NCBI RefSeq assembly: GCF_900497805.2
Contig: NW_020954562.1
Coordinates: forward strand, 25,302,375-25,366,374
Length of the DNA: 64,000 nucleotides
Direction of reading: 5' to 3'
From: Vombatus ursinus
Lineage: Eukaryota > Chordata > Mammalia > Diprotodontia > Vombatidae
Program-made: the position numbers and the translations under genes
Shown: in pieces, positions 53,503 to 64,000 of the stretch
Position numbering within the stretch: position 1 is the first letter of the stretch
How the letters are laid out: the number at the start of each line of letters is the position of its first letter
Notes under the pieces: generated by a model
What the model was told of the DNA's origin: nothing
Databases searched by the model: none
Seen by the model: the letters and a program-made list of their open reading frames with translations, nothing else

Positions 53503-53791
53503 GTTGTTGTTCAGTCATTTTTTAGTTGTGTCCTACTCTCTGTGACTCAATTTGGGGTTTTCTTGCCAGAGATACTGGAGTGGTCTGCTATTTCCTTCTC
53601 CAACTCAATTTTGAGTTCCAAATTTTCTCCCATCTCTCCCCTCCCCTCTCCCCAAGACAGTGTGCATTCTGAATACCCTTTCTCCTAATCTATCACCCTC
53701 CCTTCTCTTATACCCTTCCCCTTCTATTCATGAAAATGAATCTTCCTGATTCCAAGTCCAGTGCTTTAACCACTGTGCAACCTAGCTGCCC
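53503..53791 (-). mobile_element. RTE-tailed CORE-SINE containing an L1-like patch
   Basis: Left part: (GTT)n, then 'ttttcttgccagagatactg', the RTE-like SINE tail. Right part: 'ccaagtccagtgctttaacc' to head 'cctagctgccc'. The SINE core expected between them is absent. In its place 53607-53690 resembles the L1 3' UTR ('ttttgagttccaaattttct'; compare 62980-63040). Confidence 0.75.
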
Positions 53792-55939
53792 TTCATGAAT
53801 TAGTAAAAGCTTTAAAAACGAAGTATTGCTTTATTTGTGCCTACAACATGAAGAATGGAGAGATTATCAATAAGTAGAGATGGGGTACAAGGGAAGGGAA
53901 GAACACACAGGAAACCCCATGAGCAAAGACATGGAGGAAAGCTTGAAAAAAGTACTTGAGAGGGAAATAGTGTGAGATAAAGCTGGAAGTGTAGATTGAC
54001 CCCAGTTAATATCTCATGATTTCTAACTGGATCTCTCAAACCTTTGCCTCTTGATTTCTCAAGCCAAGGAAAGAAATGACTTTGCCAACTTGAAATTCTT
54101 TTTTTTTCCGTACTTACAAAAACTCCCAGACTCATCATCCTTGTGCCTTAGGAAGCAGCCCAAAGTAAACTGTGCCACTACCCATTTTGAGGAGAGGGCA
54201 TCAAAAAAATCACTTGTGGGAATCAGGAGCCCTATATAAGAAACAATTTCTGCACCGAGGCCAAATTTTGGAAATCTGCTTCATAGAGTACTTATCAACT
54301 GTGCATGAGACAATTTAACTGCTGGGCTTCAGGGTTTGATGGTGCTCAGACCAAGTGTGCAGGTGGGAGTCTTAGAAGAGTTTTTGAAAAAATCTGGAAA
54401 AGTTATAAACATAGCCTGAAAGATTGTTAAATCGATCCTGAATAAAAAGCTATTGGGGTAGAGCAGAGAACGAACTGTCTCTGAGTCTTTTAAAATGATA
54501 GTTTTCTGTTTTAAATGATTTTAACTTTTTAGGCTATTATAATGGAGGAAAAATCCATACCATCTTCAAAAATAAATAGACTGCAACTACCAAACCCAAA
54601 GTAATTGCTCAGGAAACATATGTATATTTCCTCGACTCGTGTAGGTAGCTTGCTTCAAAGTCCATTTACAATTTCTAGTGTTGAAGAGAGAAAATTTTGA
54701 GAAGCTTTGTCTTATTCTTGTACATCTTGAGCTGGGGGCAGGATTATGACTTGGGTTTTGCTCTTTTCCCCAAGCATCTCTTCCCAAAAAATACTTTCAA
54801 TTAAAAAAAAGTTAGTCTTATAACTAAGCAGGCTTTGAGAATTCTGAATTTCTGAGCAAAGAAAGTTCATATGTAAAATAAAATAAACTCAGTTATTAGC
54901 AGGAATTTTTAAAAGAATTAAGTAATAGCAGAAGAGATCATACATACACAGCAATAAAAACAAAGAGTCCAAAGCCAACTATTCAAAAATAATAAGTCTC
55001 AAAAGCAGCAGATCAAGATCAGCAGAAAGAGAATCATGGTGGTAACAACATAAATACGTAGAATAAGTAGCACAGTCCATTCAGCACAAGATGAGTTCCC
55101 TAGGAAGGGTATTAGAAATACTATATCTAAGAAGAAACAGCTAAAATTCTGAATGTGATTAGAAGCAGACCTTATTTATTGAATCTTAAAAAAGACTTTT
55201 TCCCTTATTGTCCATCAAGACTGGCAACCAGACTTGGAGAATGGTCCCAACAGTGTACTGTGTCTGCTTTCCGAGGTCTAGATACAGGCTTATCATCAAT
55301 AAATTATATACTATGTGAGGAATTATTTATCTATAGCAACCCATGGAATAAAGAAAAATACCCCTACAATGGCTTTTTATCTTATGCAGCCCCAGTATAT
55401 TTCTGAACTGATCATGACAGTATGATGGGAAAAAGGGAAAAGAATATGTTAGTAATCACACAGTTTTAAAGCCATCTGATTAGCATTAATTTAACTTAAT
55501 TTTCAGTAATTCATCTTATAGATGTAGGGATTTCCTCCACTGCTATAGATATTACCATTGTAGAATATTGTATAAATTAGTGGAGCTATTCTGTGTGTTG
55601 GCAGCCTTCCTCTAGGTCACTTTTATATTTTGGGTGTATCAGTAGAATTAAACATTACTACTTTAAATGATTTTTGCCAATAATAAATTGACATGTTACC
55701 AAAGGAACTAATTAATGTCAATATTAATATTTTTGGTATAGATGATACTAGAAAAAATTCAGTTAAATGGAGGAGAAGGAAAAGGATCTCTAATAAGTCC
55801 TTCTGGGAGAGTCACATAAAGGAGATGTTAAAATTGATTTCATTTTATACCTAAAGGCAATAAGAAACATTATTTTATAATATACTTGACCATCTTGTTT
55901 TGTATTACTTAATATGAGCAGAAGTAAAAAGACAACCAT
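53792..55939. other. Unique stretch
   Basis: More than 2 kb without a recognisable repeat or gene. A TATA-like CCTATATAAG at 54231-54240 has no supporting promoter context. Confidence 0.4.
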
Positions 55940-58335
55940 AAAGTTAATTGCAGCATCTGCATCAATACCTGTTGTATAGGATGGAAAAGCAGAGAGATTC
56001 TACCAAGAACTTCACTGGATAGTCCACATTAGGTCACCATATAGACATACTCAGTGACTTCAATGCAAAACTGAACATAGGGGAGGATGGTAAAAATATG
56101 TTGAAAAATATGGTTCAAGATTAAGAAATGAAAGAGGTCAAAGAAGTGTATGTTACTTAGAAGCCTTTTACCTTTCTTTAAGAAAAGAATTGGAAGGTGC
56201 TTAACATGGTGAGCACTGAACATCACAAAAAAAAAAGAAATAGATTATATCTTAACAGAAAGTAAATGACTGGTTATTAGTGTGGGAGTCATTTATGATT
56301 CAGCTCTCTGTGCAGTCAGACCATTGATTCATTAGAGCAAAGGTCAAAATAAACACCCAATTAGAAGAAGGGATAAAGATGAGGGGGAAAAATACTGCAT
56401 ACAATCATAACAGCTACAATATGACCTTTTCAAACAAGCTACTGATGCAAAAAAAAAAAAATTGGAAGTAGATAGAGTGAAAGACATAGATTCTCATTAC
56501 CACCATTTCCTACAGAAATTTAATGCAATAATTTAAAACAAAATTTTAACCAATAAATATTTTATCTTCTTGCCAAGCAGAAAGATTTGGCAGCCAAGGG
56601 CTACGGTAGTTTTGAATATATCTATATCTATATATGTATATATAATTTATATACAAACATAAACACAAGATTTACATTTGTAAAATATTACAAAAAATGA
56701 TGGTAGACAGTTATGAGCAGTATCACTTCACGAGAGAGCAAGAGGTGGGTTAGGAGAAAATTAATCTTCAGAAATCTAGGTAGATCATACCAAGTGGAGG
56801 TATAGATCCAACTGTGAGGAGTAAAACAAACAGAAAGGAAACAGATCTATCAGCCCATCTATAAAAAACTGTGTTCACCGTTGATAGGTGTAGAGTCACC
56901 ACAGTCTCTGCTTGATATATGAAAAAGTGGAAATATTATTAAATAATATGGAAGTGGGAAAGATGAAGAGCAGCTGAAACAAATCAAGAACACTGAAGAA
57001 ATCCATCGTGGAAGTGACACAATTGTGAATATGCTAAGGGTTTAATGCTTTCAATATAACTGATAGAGGGGAAGGTACTGAATGATTTGAAACATCCTAG
57101 ATAGTATTTCCCCTTTCCTCCCTCCCAAAAAGAAAGTAATCATGAAAACACTAATAGCTACTCACCTTATGTCTACTCTTTTATCTCTATAAAATCTTTA
57201 TGAGAATGAATTAAACCTTATCAAGGGCACTGCTGATTAAAAAAAATGTGATGGAGCAAACAGGGTTTTCACAAATTATATTCTCCAAAAGACCACATCT
57301 TAGTTAAACAAGTGACTGAAAGGTATAGCAAAAAGATCATTTTGGTTTTTTTTTTATTATAAGGCATCATTTTATTCAATAAGGTTGTCCTCCATATATT
57401 AAGATAAGATTATCTGATAGATGGAATAATAGAGAAAACTGTTCAGTAGTCCATAATATCAAATTAGGCATAAAACAGAGAGATAAATACTAGCTAAAGT
57501 TATTCACCTTTTTCAATGAGTATGTCCTTCTCAGGTTTTAAATGGAAAAGGTGGCAAATTACTCCAGATGCTCATGTTTGCAGATGCCATTGTGCTGATT
57601 GCATTCATACTCTGAATATTGTAGGTGCTTGCTGATGAGTTCCATGACCACTCAAAGGACATTGGTTTAATAATCCAAATAGGAGAATCTGAAAGGATAA
57701 ATCATGCATACTGTTTAGAATGTTATGATATCAGATAGGCAGACCATTTATGTAATTGATCACCACATATATACTGGAGAAGAACTGTGCATAGGTAATG
57801 AGTTGGGATCTGAACTGAGTAAGAGTCAAAGATCACAGTGGATTGAATTTGGAAAACTACAGAGATTTTACACGATCAAAGCTTCCCTTCAACACAAAAT
57901 CTCATCTTTTAAACCATCTATTCTTCTGGTGGTACTACTTGGCTTTGAATCATGGATCACCATGATGGCCAAAGATTCAAAATTGTGGGGGACTTTCAGG
58001 TAATAGAGAGATGCGTGGTAGACAAAAATCAGGCTAATGTATATTACTATAAATGACATTCATATACAAGTGGTAAGTAATCAAAGAAATGTATGATCAG
58101 AATATGAGATGGACCAGTCATGTAGTGAGATAAGGTGAAACATGGATAACCCAAGTGCTGTTCTCTAACTCATAGAATGTGGTAGAGAAAGGCCTGTAAG
58201 GCACTAGGAAGATTGTCTCTGGCTGGACTGATGAAAAGACATGGTCTACAATCACATAGGATAAGAACTCATGTATGGGGTACAATCTGTATCACTTAAA
58301 AGATTGCTCATGTCAGTAAGATCACTGATCCATTT
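55940..58335 (+). mobile_element. RTE/BovB-type LINE, decayed
   Basis: RTE LINEs encode an AP-endonuclease plus RT. Near 55990-56090 the translation recovers RFYQELHW and DFNAKLNIGEDG (endonuclease motif GDFNAKIG). Near 56120-56340 it has RNERGQRS and a decayed SDHRLxRAK (endonuclease end). Near 57250-57300 it has the EQ(A)GFRK region of RT. At 57577-57588 it has FADA for the catalytic FADD. At 57750-58000 it has ELGSELSKSQRSQWIEFGKLQ and LLVVLLGFESWITM, matching the RT thumb, and near 58110 MRWTSHV (GHVxR). Frames shift repeatedly. The start may lie further left. Confidence 0.85.
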
Positions 58336-58846
58336 AAATATAGGCATATATCTTCCTTAAATAATCAATTCTGAAAAAACTTACAACTGGGAAGTTAATT
58401 TCATTGAAGAAACCGGCATTTATATACCCTTTACAACATTTGGAAATCATGCCCCTGCCAACCCCTGATATTTGAAAATTGAGCCTTTGCATTCTACTGC
58501 TCACCAGGGGATTTAAGCCTTCACTGCAATCCATGTGACTTATCAAAAAATAAAATGTCTCCATGCCAGACATAGCAGATTTTTCTATCACAAAAAGATT
58601 GTGCCTTTATTAAAAAACAAACAAAAACACTGTGGTGTTCCAGTCTCAAAAAATGTACTTTTGACACATTTTTAAGTTTAATTTGCTTTATTAATATCTT
58701 TTCATTACTTTATTAGGTCTAGACAATTTAAAAATCAATAAGTCAAACTCTGATTTGTAGCATTTGCTTATTTCTGAGAAGTAAATACTCACATTGAAAA
58801 TTTGGCTCTTGAGAGCCAGTAGGAGAAGTATAGAGGAAACTAGGGG
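58336..58846. other. Unassigned sequence
   Basis: Nothing recognised. An 85-codon minus frame at 58334-58591 has no domain. Confidence 0.4.
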
Positions 58847-59115
58847 GAGCACTGGATGGCATACTGAGCCTGGAGTCAGGAAGATATGAATTCGAATCCA
58901 GCCTCAGATACTTCCTAGCTGTATGATCTAGGCAATCGCTTAGGTGCTGTTTACCTCAGTTTCCTCTTCTGTAAAGTGGGGATAGTAATAGCAGCCATGT
59001 TGCAGGGTTGTTGTGAGAATTAAATAACACATTAATTGTAAAGTGCTTAGGATAGTGCCTGGCACATAGTAGGGGCTGTAAAATATTAGTTGCTGTTGTT
59101 GTTATTGTTATTCAG
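58847..59115 (+). mobile_element. MIR/THER2-type CORE-SINE, full length
   Basis: 'cactggatggcatactgagc', 'tggagtcaggaagatatgaa', core 'cttcctagctgtatgatcta', 'cctcagtttcctcttctgta', 'gcagggttgttgtgagaatt', 'taaagtgcttaggatagtgc', 'ctggcacatagtaggggct' and a (TTG)n/(TTA)n end. Confidence 0.93.
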
Positions 59116-59227
59116 AATATTCCAGAATCAAAAGTAACATTAAAATAGAGCATTTCTCTTCTTTCATATCCCTTGAATGTTGAGCTTTAGGTAGCTGGCT
59201 ACCTACTCCTATCTTTTTGGATGATAA

Positions 59228-59300
59228 AATTTAGATTAGATTTAGAATTGGGAAGAAACATGGTGGTCACTTATTTCAGCCCCTTACTTTTCTGTCTTTA
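59228..59300 (-). mobile_element. THER1-like SINE fragment
   Basis: 'agatttagaattgggaagaa' and 'cagccccttacttttctgtc' match the reversed SINE end. Confidence 0.6.
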
Positions 59301-59394
59301 ATTTAGACTCAATTTCTTTGACCTAAGAGCATTTTTAGATCTCTCCTGTCCTAAAAATAAAAGTAAAAAAATTCCTCCAAGTTATGTTCCTGCC

Positions 59395-60057
59395 TTTCTG
59401 TTTCCCTTCATTTTCTTACAGACTTCTAGAAAGAGTAGTATCATTTACATGTTTCTACTTCTACATAACTTATTCATTCCTTAGCCTTCCACAGCTTGGT
59501 TTTTGTCCCTGCTATACTAGTGAAAATCCTTGAATTGTAGGATCCAATAGTATTTGCTCAATGCTCATCTTCTTTGACTTTCTACAGCATGTAATACTGT
59601 TGACTATCTCCCTCCTTCTTAATATTCCCTACTTCCTTGGGATACCATATGCCATTCACATTACTTTTTCTCATTTTACTATTCTTTCTTTCTTTCTTTT
59701 TTTTGGGGTAATCGGGATTAGGTGACTTGCCCAGGGTCACACTGCTAGTAAGTCTGAGGCTGGATTTGAACTCAGGTTCTCTTGACTCCACGACTGGTGC
59801 TCTATCCATTGTACCACCTAGCTGCCCCTATTTTACTGTTTTTAATGTACTTTGTTATTCTCCTTTGTTTCTTTCTGCATTGTAAGTATGTCAATAGACC
59901 CAGTTCTTTTTTTCCCTTGTTCGTTTTCTTACTTCTATATAGCTATATTCATTCACTCCTTTGGAACTCTCACCCATTACCTTGGTTTTAGTGTCCATTT
60001 CTATGAGCATAACTCCCAAATTTACATATTCAGCTTTGACCTCTCCTATGAATTCTA
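59395..60057 (+). mobile_element. L2-type LINE, RT region, carrying a SINE
   Basis: 'tgctcatcttctttgacttt' and 'acagcatgtaatactgttga' encode the decayed DLSAAFDTVD motif near 59560-59610. After the SINE, 'catagctatattcattcact', 'acccattaccttggttttag' and 'gagcataactcccaaattta' follow the L2 order towards the YADD region. Confidence 0.75.
59673..59840 (-). mobile_element. Short CORE-SINE with TSDs, inside L2
   Basis: Minus-strand short SINE (59684-59829) with a (CTTT)n tail at the left. Target-site duplication ATTTTACTATT (59673-59683) and ATTTTACTGTT (59830-59840), one mismatch. Younger than the L2 it interrupts. Confidence 0.95.
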
Positions 60058-60774
60058 ATCAGCATTCTATTTCTTTCCAGATGTTTTTACCTTGAGTACA
60101 CATATTTTAAAAAGATAAATTGGTTAGGGAACTCCCTAGGAATCCATGCCAAATTCATGGAAATTGATTCTTTTAGTTTCATCACAATTTCATTCTTGGG
60201 AGCTTCCCTTTCCTCCTGGAATGTTTTCTCTGTGTAGAGTTTTATTCCAGAGAGTTTCCATCTGTCCTTCCTCTGAAATCTTTGAAATCTGTTCTCCTCA
60301 AATCTAGGGCACATGAGACTATTTGCAATATCTCTTTTTTACAAATTCTAATAAGGGTTGGTCAGTTCCTTCTAAGGTCCTCATGATTTCCATGCCCACA
60401 ACCAGTTTCTCCTTATTGGTGAGAAACACAAGCAGAATAAAATTTTCTTGTGTTGGTTCCTCCATGTTTAGAAGAATGAAATGACCTTTAAAGTGAGTCA
60501 GGAGATCATAAGCTGTTTTGCTTTAGACAGAAAAAAGAATTCCAGAGGACTTGTAGCTAAATGAAGTCCTCCATCATTACTGAATCATGCTTCTCTTCCA
60601 GGTTTGTGATTTTTCCCCTGAACTCCCTATCTATTACTTCTAAATATCTAGGCCACCTCTAGTATGCTCTGACACCGATATTATTTCTTTTTTTTCTCCT
60701 TGGATCTTCATGTAAATGTTGTCCTTTCAAGGCTCTAGATTTCCCTTATTGACTGTATCTTCTTACTGTGCAAT
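60058..60774. other. Unassigned, possibly an unclassified repeat
   Basis: About 700 bp with no frame of interest and no landmark I can assign, lying between an L2 and a MITE remnant. It may be an old interspersed repeat or unique DNA. Confidence 0.3.
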
Positions 60775-60850
60775 GCTATGTGCTTTTAAAAATATTCTGA
60801 GAAAGGATCCATAGACTTCCGAAAAAAAAAAAAAAAGTTTAAGACCTCAT
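60775..60850. mobile_element. hAT-like MITE copy 6, 3' remnant
   Basis: 'tgcttttaaaaatattctga', 'gaaaggatccatagacttcc', poly-A, then 'gtttaagacctc', the 3' half of the MITE seen at 14652 and 30232. Confidence 0.7.
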
Positions 60851-60949
60851 GCTCTAAATTCGCTAGGCAACTCTTTAAGACTAGTACTCACAGAGAATAT
60901 GATAACATGTATTAGTGGACAGTTTCCTTATCAGAGTATCCCCTATACT

Positions 60950-61050
60950 AATTAAATCACAGGTTTATTCCATATCCCTATCCTCCACACTTAGCACAGG
61001 CGCTATATGTCATTGAGATGTAATAAATGTTTGTTGAATTGAAATCAAGT
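60950..61050 (+). mobile_element. L2-type LINE 3' end
   Basis: 'ctccacacttagcacaggcg' and 'gtaataaatgtttgttgaat', the L2 terminus. Confidence 0.75.
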
Positions 61051-61794
61051 GGTTACAAAGTAACTGATTCAACTGAATGACAAAATGCTCCCTTTTTATC
61101 TTTATAGTAAAAATGAAATTTGCAAACTCATCACATATCATTAGTTATTCCAGCTCAAGAAACTGCTTCATTGTTTGACAGTGCTCAGAATTTACTATTT
61201 TCACCTATTATTAAGCTTTGCTAATTTCATTTTCTATCACATTCTGTTTATCACATTATTTCCAAGAACTGTGTTCATATCATTTCAACTATGCTGTGTT
61301 TATAATACCATTCATTTTGTTTAAAGCTGTTTCATTGTCCAAAGTGATGTCTTTCAGAATGAGAAGAATATATCTACATTCTCAGACTATCTTTTTTTTC
61401 AGATAGACCAATATTAAGATCAAATAAAGAATATTTTGTTTTAACAAGGCTATTTTTTCTTGAATCTCAAACATTCTGGGAAGGAATTAACCAATACTGA
61501 TTAACGTGAATGCTAGATTTTCTTTGTGTAAATCAGTTATATTGTACAAAATAGTTTGCAAAAATATTTATTTTAAAATAGAATACTTTGTCCTCTAATG
61601 GAGCTTTTTGTAAAAAAGCCTTTCTCTGGTAACACCAGGTAAGGTCCATACCTGCTAGTTCCTTTAATGTTCTCTGTGAATACATTTACAACATTTGAGG
61701 TCATAGCCCAACAGATTCCTAGAAAATATTTGCCTACAAATAACTGTAACTGCCTCTCCACCTGCCTCTCTAATCCATCCTTCTTTGGCACCTT
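61051..61794. other. Unique block
   Basis: No repeat or gene recognised. Evenly AT-rich, without long frames. Confidence 0.4.
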
Positions 61795-62170
61795 GTCCTC
61801 TTCCTGACCCCTGAAAATAAATGTTCCTCTAAGGTTCTATGCTCAGCCCTCTTTTATTCCCTCTGTACATTCTTTCTCTTGGGAAAATCATGTACTTCCC
61901 TGGCTTAAACTATTAGCTCTATGCATACAATTCCCAAATCTATATCCTCTAGCCCTGACCTCTCTTTCATGTTCTATTCTTGTAACTTCAGCTGTATACA
62001 GAACATCTCCAATTGGGTGTCCCGCCAATGTGTCAATTTCAATGTGTTTAAAACCAAGCCTTCCCTTCTTCCCCCTTTAATAATTCTATCAATCATACCA
62101 CCATTTATCTAGTCTCTCATGTTTAAAAACTTAGTGTTAAATTTACCTTCTCTGTCACTTTCACTCTTTA
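61795..62170 (+). mobile_element. L2-type LINE, RT palm fragment
   Basis: 'ggttctatgctcagccctct' (after GVPQGSVLGPL), then LYAYNSQIYI for LYADDSQIY near 61915-61945, 'catctccaattgggtgtccc' and 'caatgtgtttaaaaccaagc'. The catalytic aspartates are lost. Truncated where the L1 begins. Confidence 0.8.
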
Positions 62171-62930
62171 AAAATGTTTTAATATATTTTATTTTTACAC
62201 AGCTGGAATTTCTCCCAGTATTCCTCCTCTTTCTCTTCCTCCTAGAGGTCATATATACAACAAATATTTTTAAACAAAAAAGAGGAATAAGGGGAAAAAT
62301 AATAAAACCAATTAACACATCAAAAAAGTCTGATAATATATGCAATGTACAACACCAATGGATGTCCAATGTGTGTAAGAGTGGGAAGGGGGTATTTTCT
62401 TTTATATCTTCTTTGGAGACATTCTTTTTTCTTCTAATTTTGCAAAATTCACTTTTATTGTTTTATAATTCTTGTTATTTCCATTTGCATTGTTATAGCC
62501 ATTGTGTATATTGTTTTTATGGCTCTACTTAACTTTAGTCTTCATTGGACATGTAAATTTTTCTGTTTTAATCATTTGTTTTGTTTTTGCTACAGAGTAA
62601 TATTCCATTGTATTCATGTATTTTTATTTTTTTAATTATTATATTTTAAAAATTTTATTCAGACATTCCCCATTCAATGAGCATCTTCTTTTTTCCAATT
62701 TTTTGCTATGACAATGTGCTGCTATAAATATTTTGGTATATATGGTGACTTCCTTTGTAATTCCAACTTGCTTTCTAAAATGGTTGTACTGATTCTTAGC
62801 TTGGCTAACAATGGACTAGTGGACCTATATTCGTACCATATAGTATTTAAATTAAATTTTAAAAATTTATTTGTTTAAATTTTTTGTCATTTCTTTTTAA
62901 GTGACCTTAGGTTTCTTTTTGTATTTTTTA
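62171..62930 (-). mobile_element. L1 3' end, older copy
   Basis: Reversed L1 3' UTR and last part of ORF2: 'gagtaatattccattgtatt', 'cagacattccccattcaatg', 'gctgctataaatattttggt'. More diverged than the neighbouring L1, which begins at about 62935. Confidence 0.8.
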
Positions 62931-63147
62931 GATTTAAAAAAAAATACTTATTAGTTTTCAACATTCACTTCTATATGATTTTGAGTTCTAAATTTTCTCC
63001 CCCTTACTCCCCTTTCCCATCCTCAAGATGGCATGCAAACTGATATAGGCTATACATATACTTTCATAATAAACATATTTTCACATTAGTCATTTTATAA
63101 AGAAGAATTAGAAGCAATGGGGGAAACCATGAGAAAAAGAACAAAGA

Positions 63148-63172
63148 AAGAGAGTGAGAGAGAGAGAGAGAG
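63148..63172. repeat. (GA)n in L1 3' UTR
   Basis: About 25 bp of AGAG repeat. Confidence 0.95.
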
Positions 63173-63319
63173 CAAATTGTATGCTTTGATCTGCATTTAG
63201 ACTCCATAGGTCTTTTTTCTGGATGTAGATAGCATTTTCCATCATGAGTCTTTTGGAACTGTTTTAGATGCTTGCATTGCTAAGAAGAGTTGTCTGTCAA
63301 AGTTATTTCTCACACAATG

Positions 63320-64000
63320 TTATGTTACTATGTACAATGTTCTCCTGGTTTTGCTCACTTCACTTAGCATCAGTTCATGTAAGTCTTTCCAGGTTTTTCT
63401 GAAGTCTACTTGCTCATCATTTCTTGTGGAACAATACTGTTCCATTACATTCATATACCACAACTTGTTTAGCCATTCCCCAATTGATGGGCATCCCCTC
63501 AATTTTCAATTCTTGGCTATCACAAAAAGACCTGCTATAAATATCTTTGTACATGTGGATCTTTTGCCAGTTTTTATAATCTCTTTGGGATACAGACCTA
63601 GAAGTGGTATTGCTGGGTCAAAGGGTATACACAGTTTTATAGCCCTTTGGGTATAGTTCCAAATTGCTTTCCAGAATGGCTGGATCAGTTTACAACTCCA
63701 CCAATAACGCATTAGTGTTCCAATTTTCCACATCCTCTCCAACATTTATCATTTTCCTATTTTGTCATGTTAGCCCATCTGATAGGTGTGATTTGGTACC
63801 TCAGAGTTGTTTTGATTTGCATTTCTCTAATCAACAATGATTTAGAACATTTTTTTATATGACTATAGATACCTTTAGTTTCTTCTTCTGAAAACTGCTG
63901 AAATTTCTTCATCTGAAAACTGTTTATTTCTTTTGACCATTTATCAATTGGAGAATAACTTGTATTCTTATAAATTTGACTCAATTCTCTATATAGTTTA
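63320..64000 (-). pseudogene. L1 ORF2 C-terminus (endonuclease/RT polyprotein), broken
   Basis: ORF2p is the L1 nicking and reverse-transcription enzyme. Only its C-terminal region is in the window. 63757-63984 encodes SQIYKNTSYSPIDKWSKEIN and [20 protein letters not shown], matching the human L1 [27 protein letters not shown]. 63506-63745 encodes WWSCKLIQPFWKAIWNY and IPFDPAIPLLGLYPKE, matching WWDCKLVQPLWKSVWRF and IPFDPAIPLLGIYPKD. 63320-63502 gives the end (GEWLNKLWYMNVMEQYCSTRNDE; human WIKKMWHIYTMEYYAAIKNDE). There is a frameshift near 63746-63757 and a stop near 63506, so the copy is inactive. Confidence 0.95.

Larger units (their letters stand above)
62935..64000 (-). mobile_element. 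L1, 3' end, runs off the window
   Basis: 3' UTR at 62935-63322 (includes (GA)n at 63148-63172), then ORF2 up to the window edge. It aligns with the truncated L1 at 30594-31240 over the shared part. Its full length is unknown because the 5' side lies beyond 64000. Confidence 0.95.

Noticed and set aside
54231-54240. TATA-like CCTATATAAG as a promoter
   Set aside because: No downstream exon, CpG island or initiator context; such words are common in AT-rich DNA.
1-64000. CRISPR array, operon, riboswitch or other bacterial feature
   Set aside because: The repeat content is vertebrate (marsupial) and the tandem arrays seen are simple microsatellites.
1-64000. Functional tRNA or snRNA genes
   Set aside because: The only tRNA-like sequences are the heads of SINEs; no intact cloverleaf or U-RNA landmark was seen.

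Overview
The window reads as marsupial genomic DNA from a gene-poor, AT-rich, CpG-poor region (intergenic or deep intronic). The diagnosis rests on the repeats: marsupial tRNA-derived CORE-SINEs with the head GGCAGCTAGGTGG and the core CTAGCTGTGTGACC, longer SINEs whose 3' tail resembles RTE/BovB, ORF2-less HAL1 (half-L1) elements, and many old L2 and L3/CR1 LINE copies. I cannot tell an American from an Australian marsupial. No host protein-coding exon, tRNA, rRNA or other functional RNA gene could be supported. Open frames over about 60 codons are chance frames, low-complexity frames or pieces of LINE proteins.

Layout. 1-3.7 kb: unassigned sequence, a minus-strand L2 with readable reverse transcriptase (1.3-2.86 kb), then SINEs. 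3.77-6.55 kb: a minus-strand HAL1 carrying a later SINE. 6.55-9.2 kb: an L3/CR1 piece, a hAT-like MITE with a tandem expansion, and SINEs. 9.2-20.3 kb: mostly unique sequence with scattered SINEs and three MITEs (12.3, 14.7, 19.4 kb). 20.3-25.6 kb: an L1 tail, then a long minus-strand L2 interrupted by plus-strand L2 pieces. 25.6-35.7 kb: SINEs, an L3 split by a MITE (28.3-29.0 kb), and a stack at 30.05-31.34 kb in which an L2 received a MITE and an L1. 35.7-44.4 kb: an L2-rich block, including a plus-strand copy at 36.06-37.51 kb and an opposed L2 pair at 42.3-44.4 kb. 44.4-47.4 kb: a unique block and an L3 invaded by a large pyrimidine microsatellite. 47.45-49.95 kb: a second HAL1, end to end with target-site duplications. 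50-55.9 kb: mostly unique. 55.9-58.3 kb: a decayed RTE/BovB-type LINE. 58.3-62.2 kb: SINEs and L2 pieces. 62.2-64.0 kb: two minus-strand L1 3' ends; the second runs off the window inside ORF2.

Nothing here forms a host operon or pathway. The relationships are between mobile elements: L1 machinery would have moved the ORF2-less HAL1s, RTE machinery probably moved the SINEs with RTE-like tails, and the nesting gives relative ages (L2 and L3 oldest, then MITEs, HAL1 and L1, with the short SINEs youngest). I found no previously undescribed functional system. The most useful second looks are the two collinear HAL1 copies, a SINE with an L1-like internal patch, a palindromic expansion inside another SINE, the MITE family, and several repeat-free blocks that may be conserved regulatory DNA.
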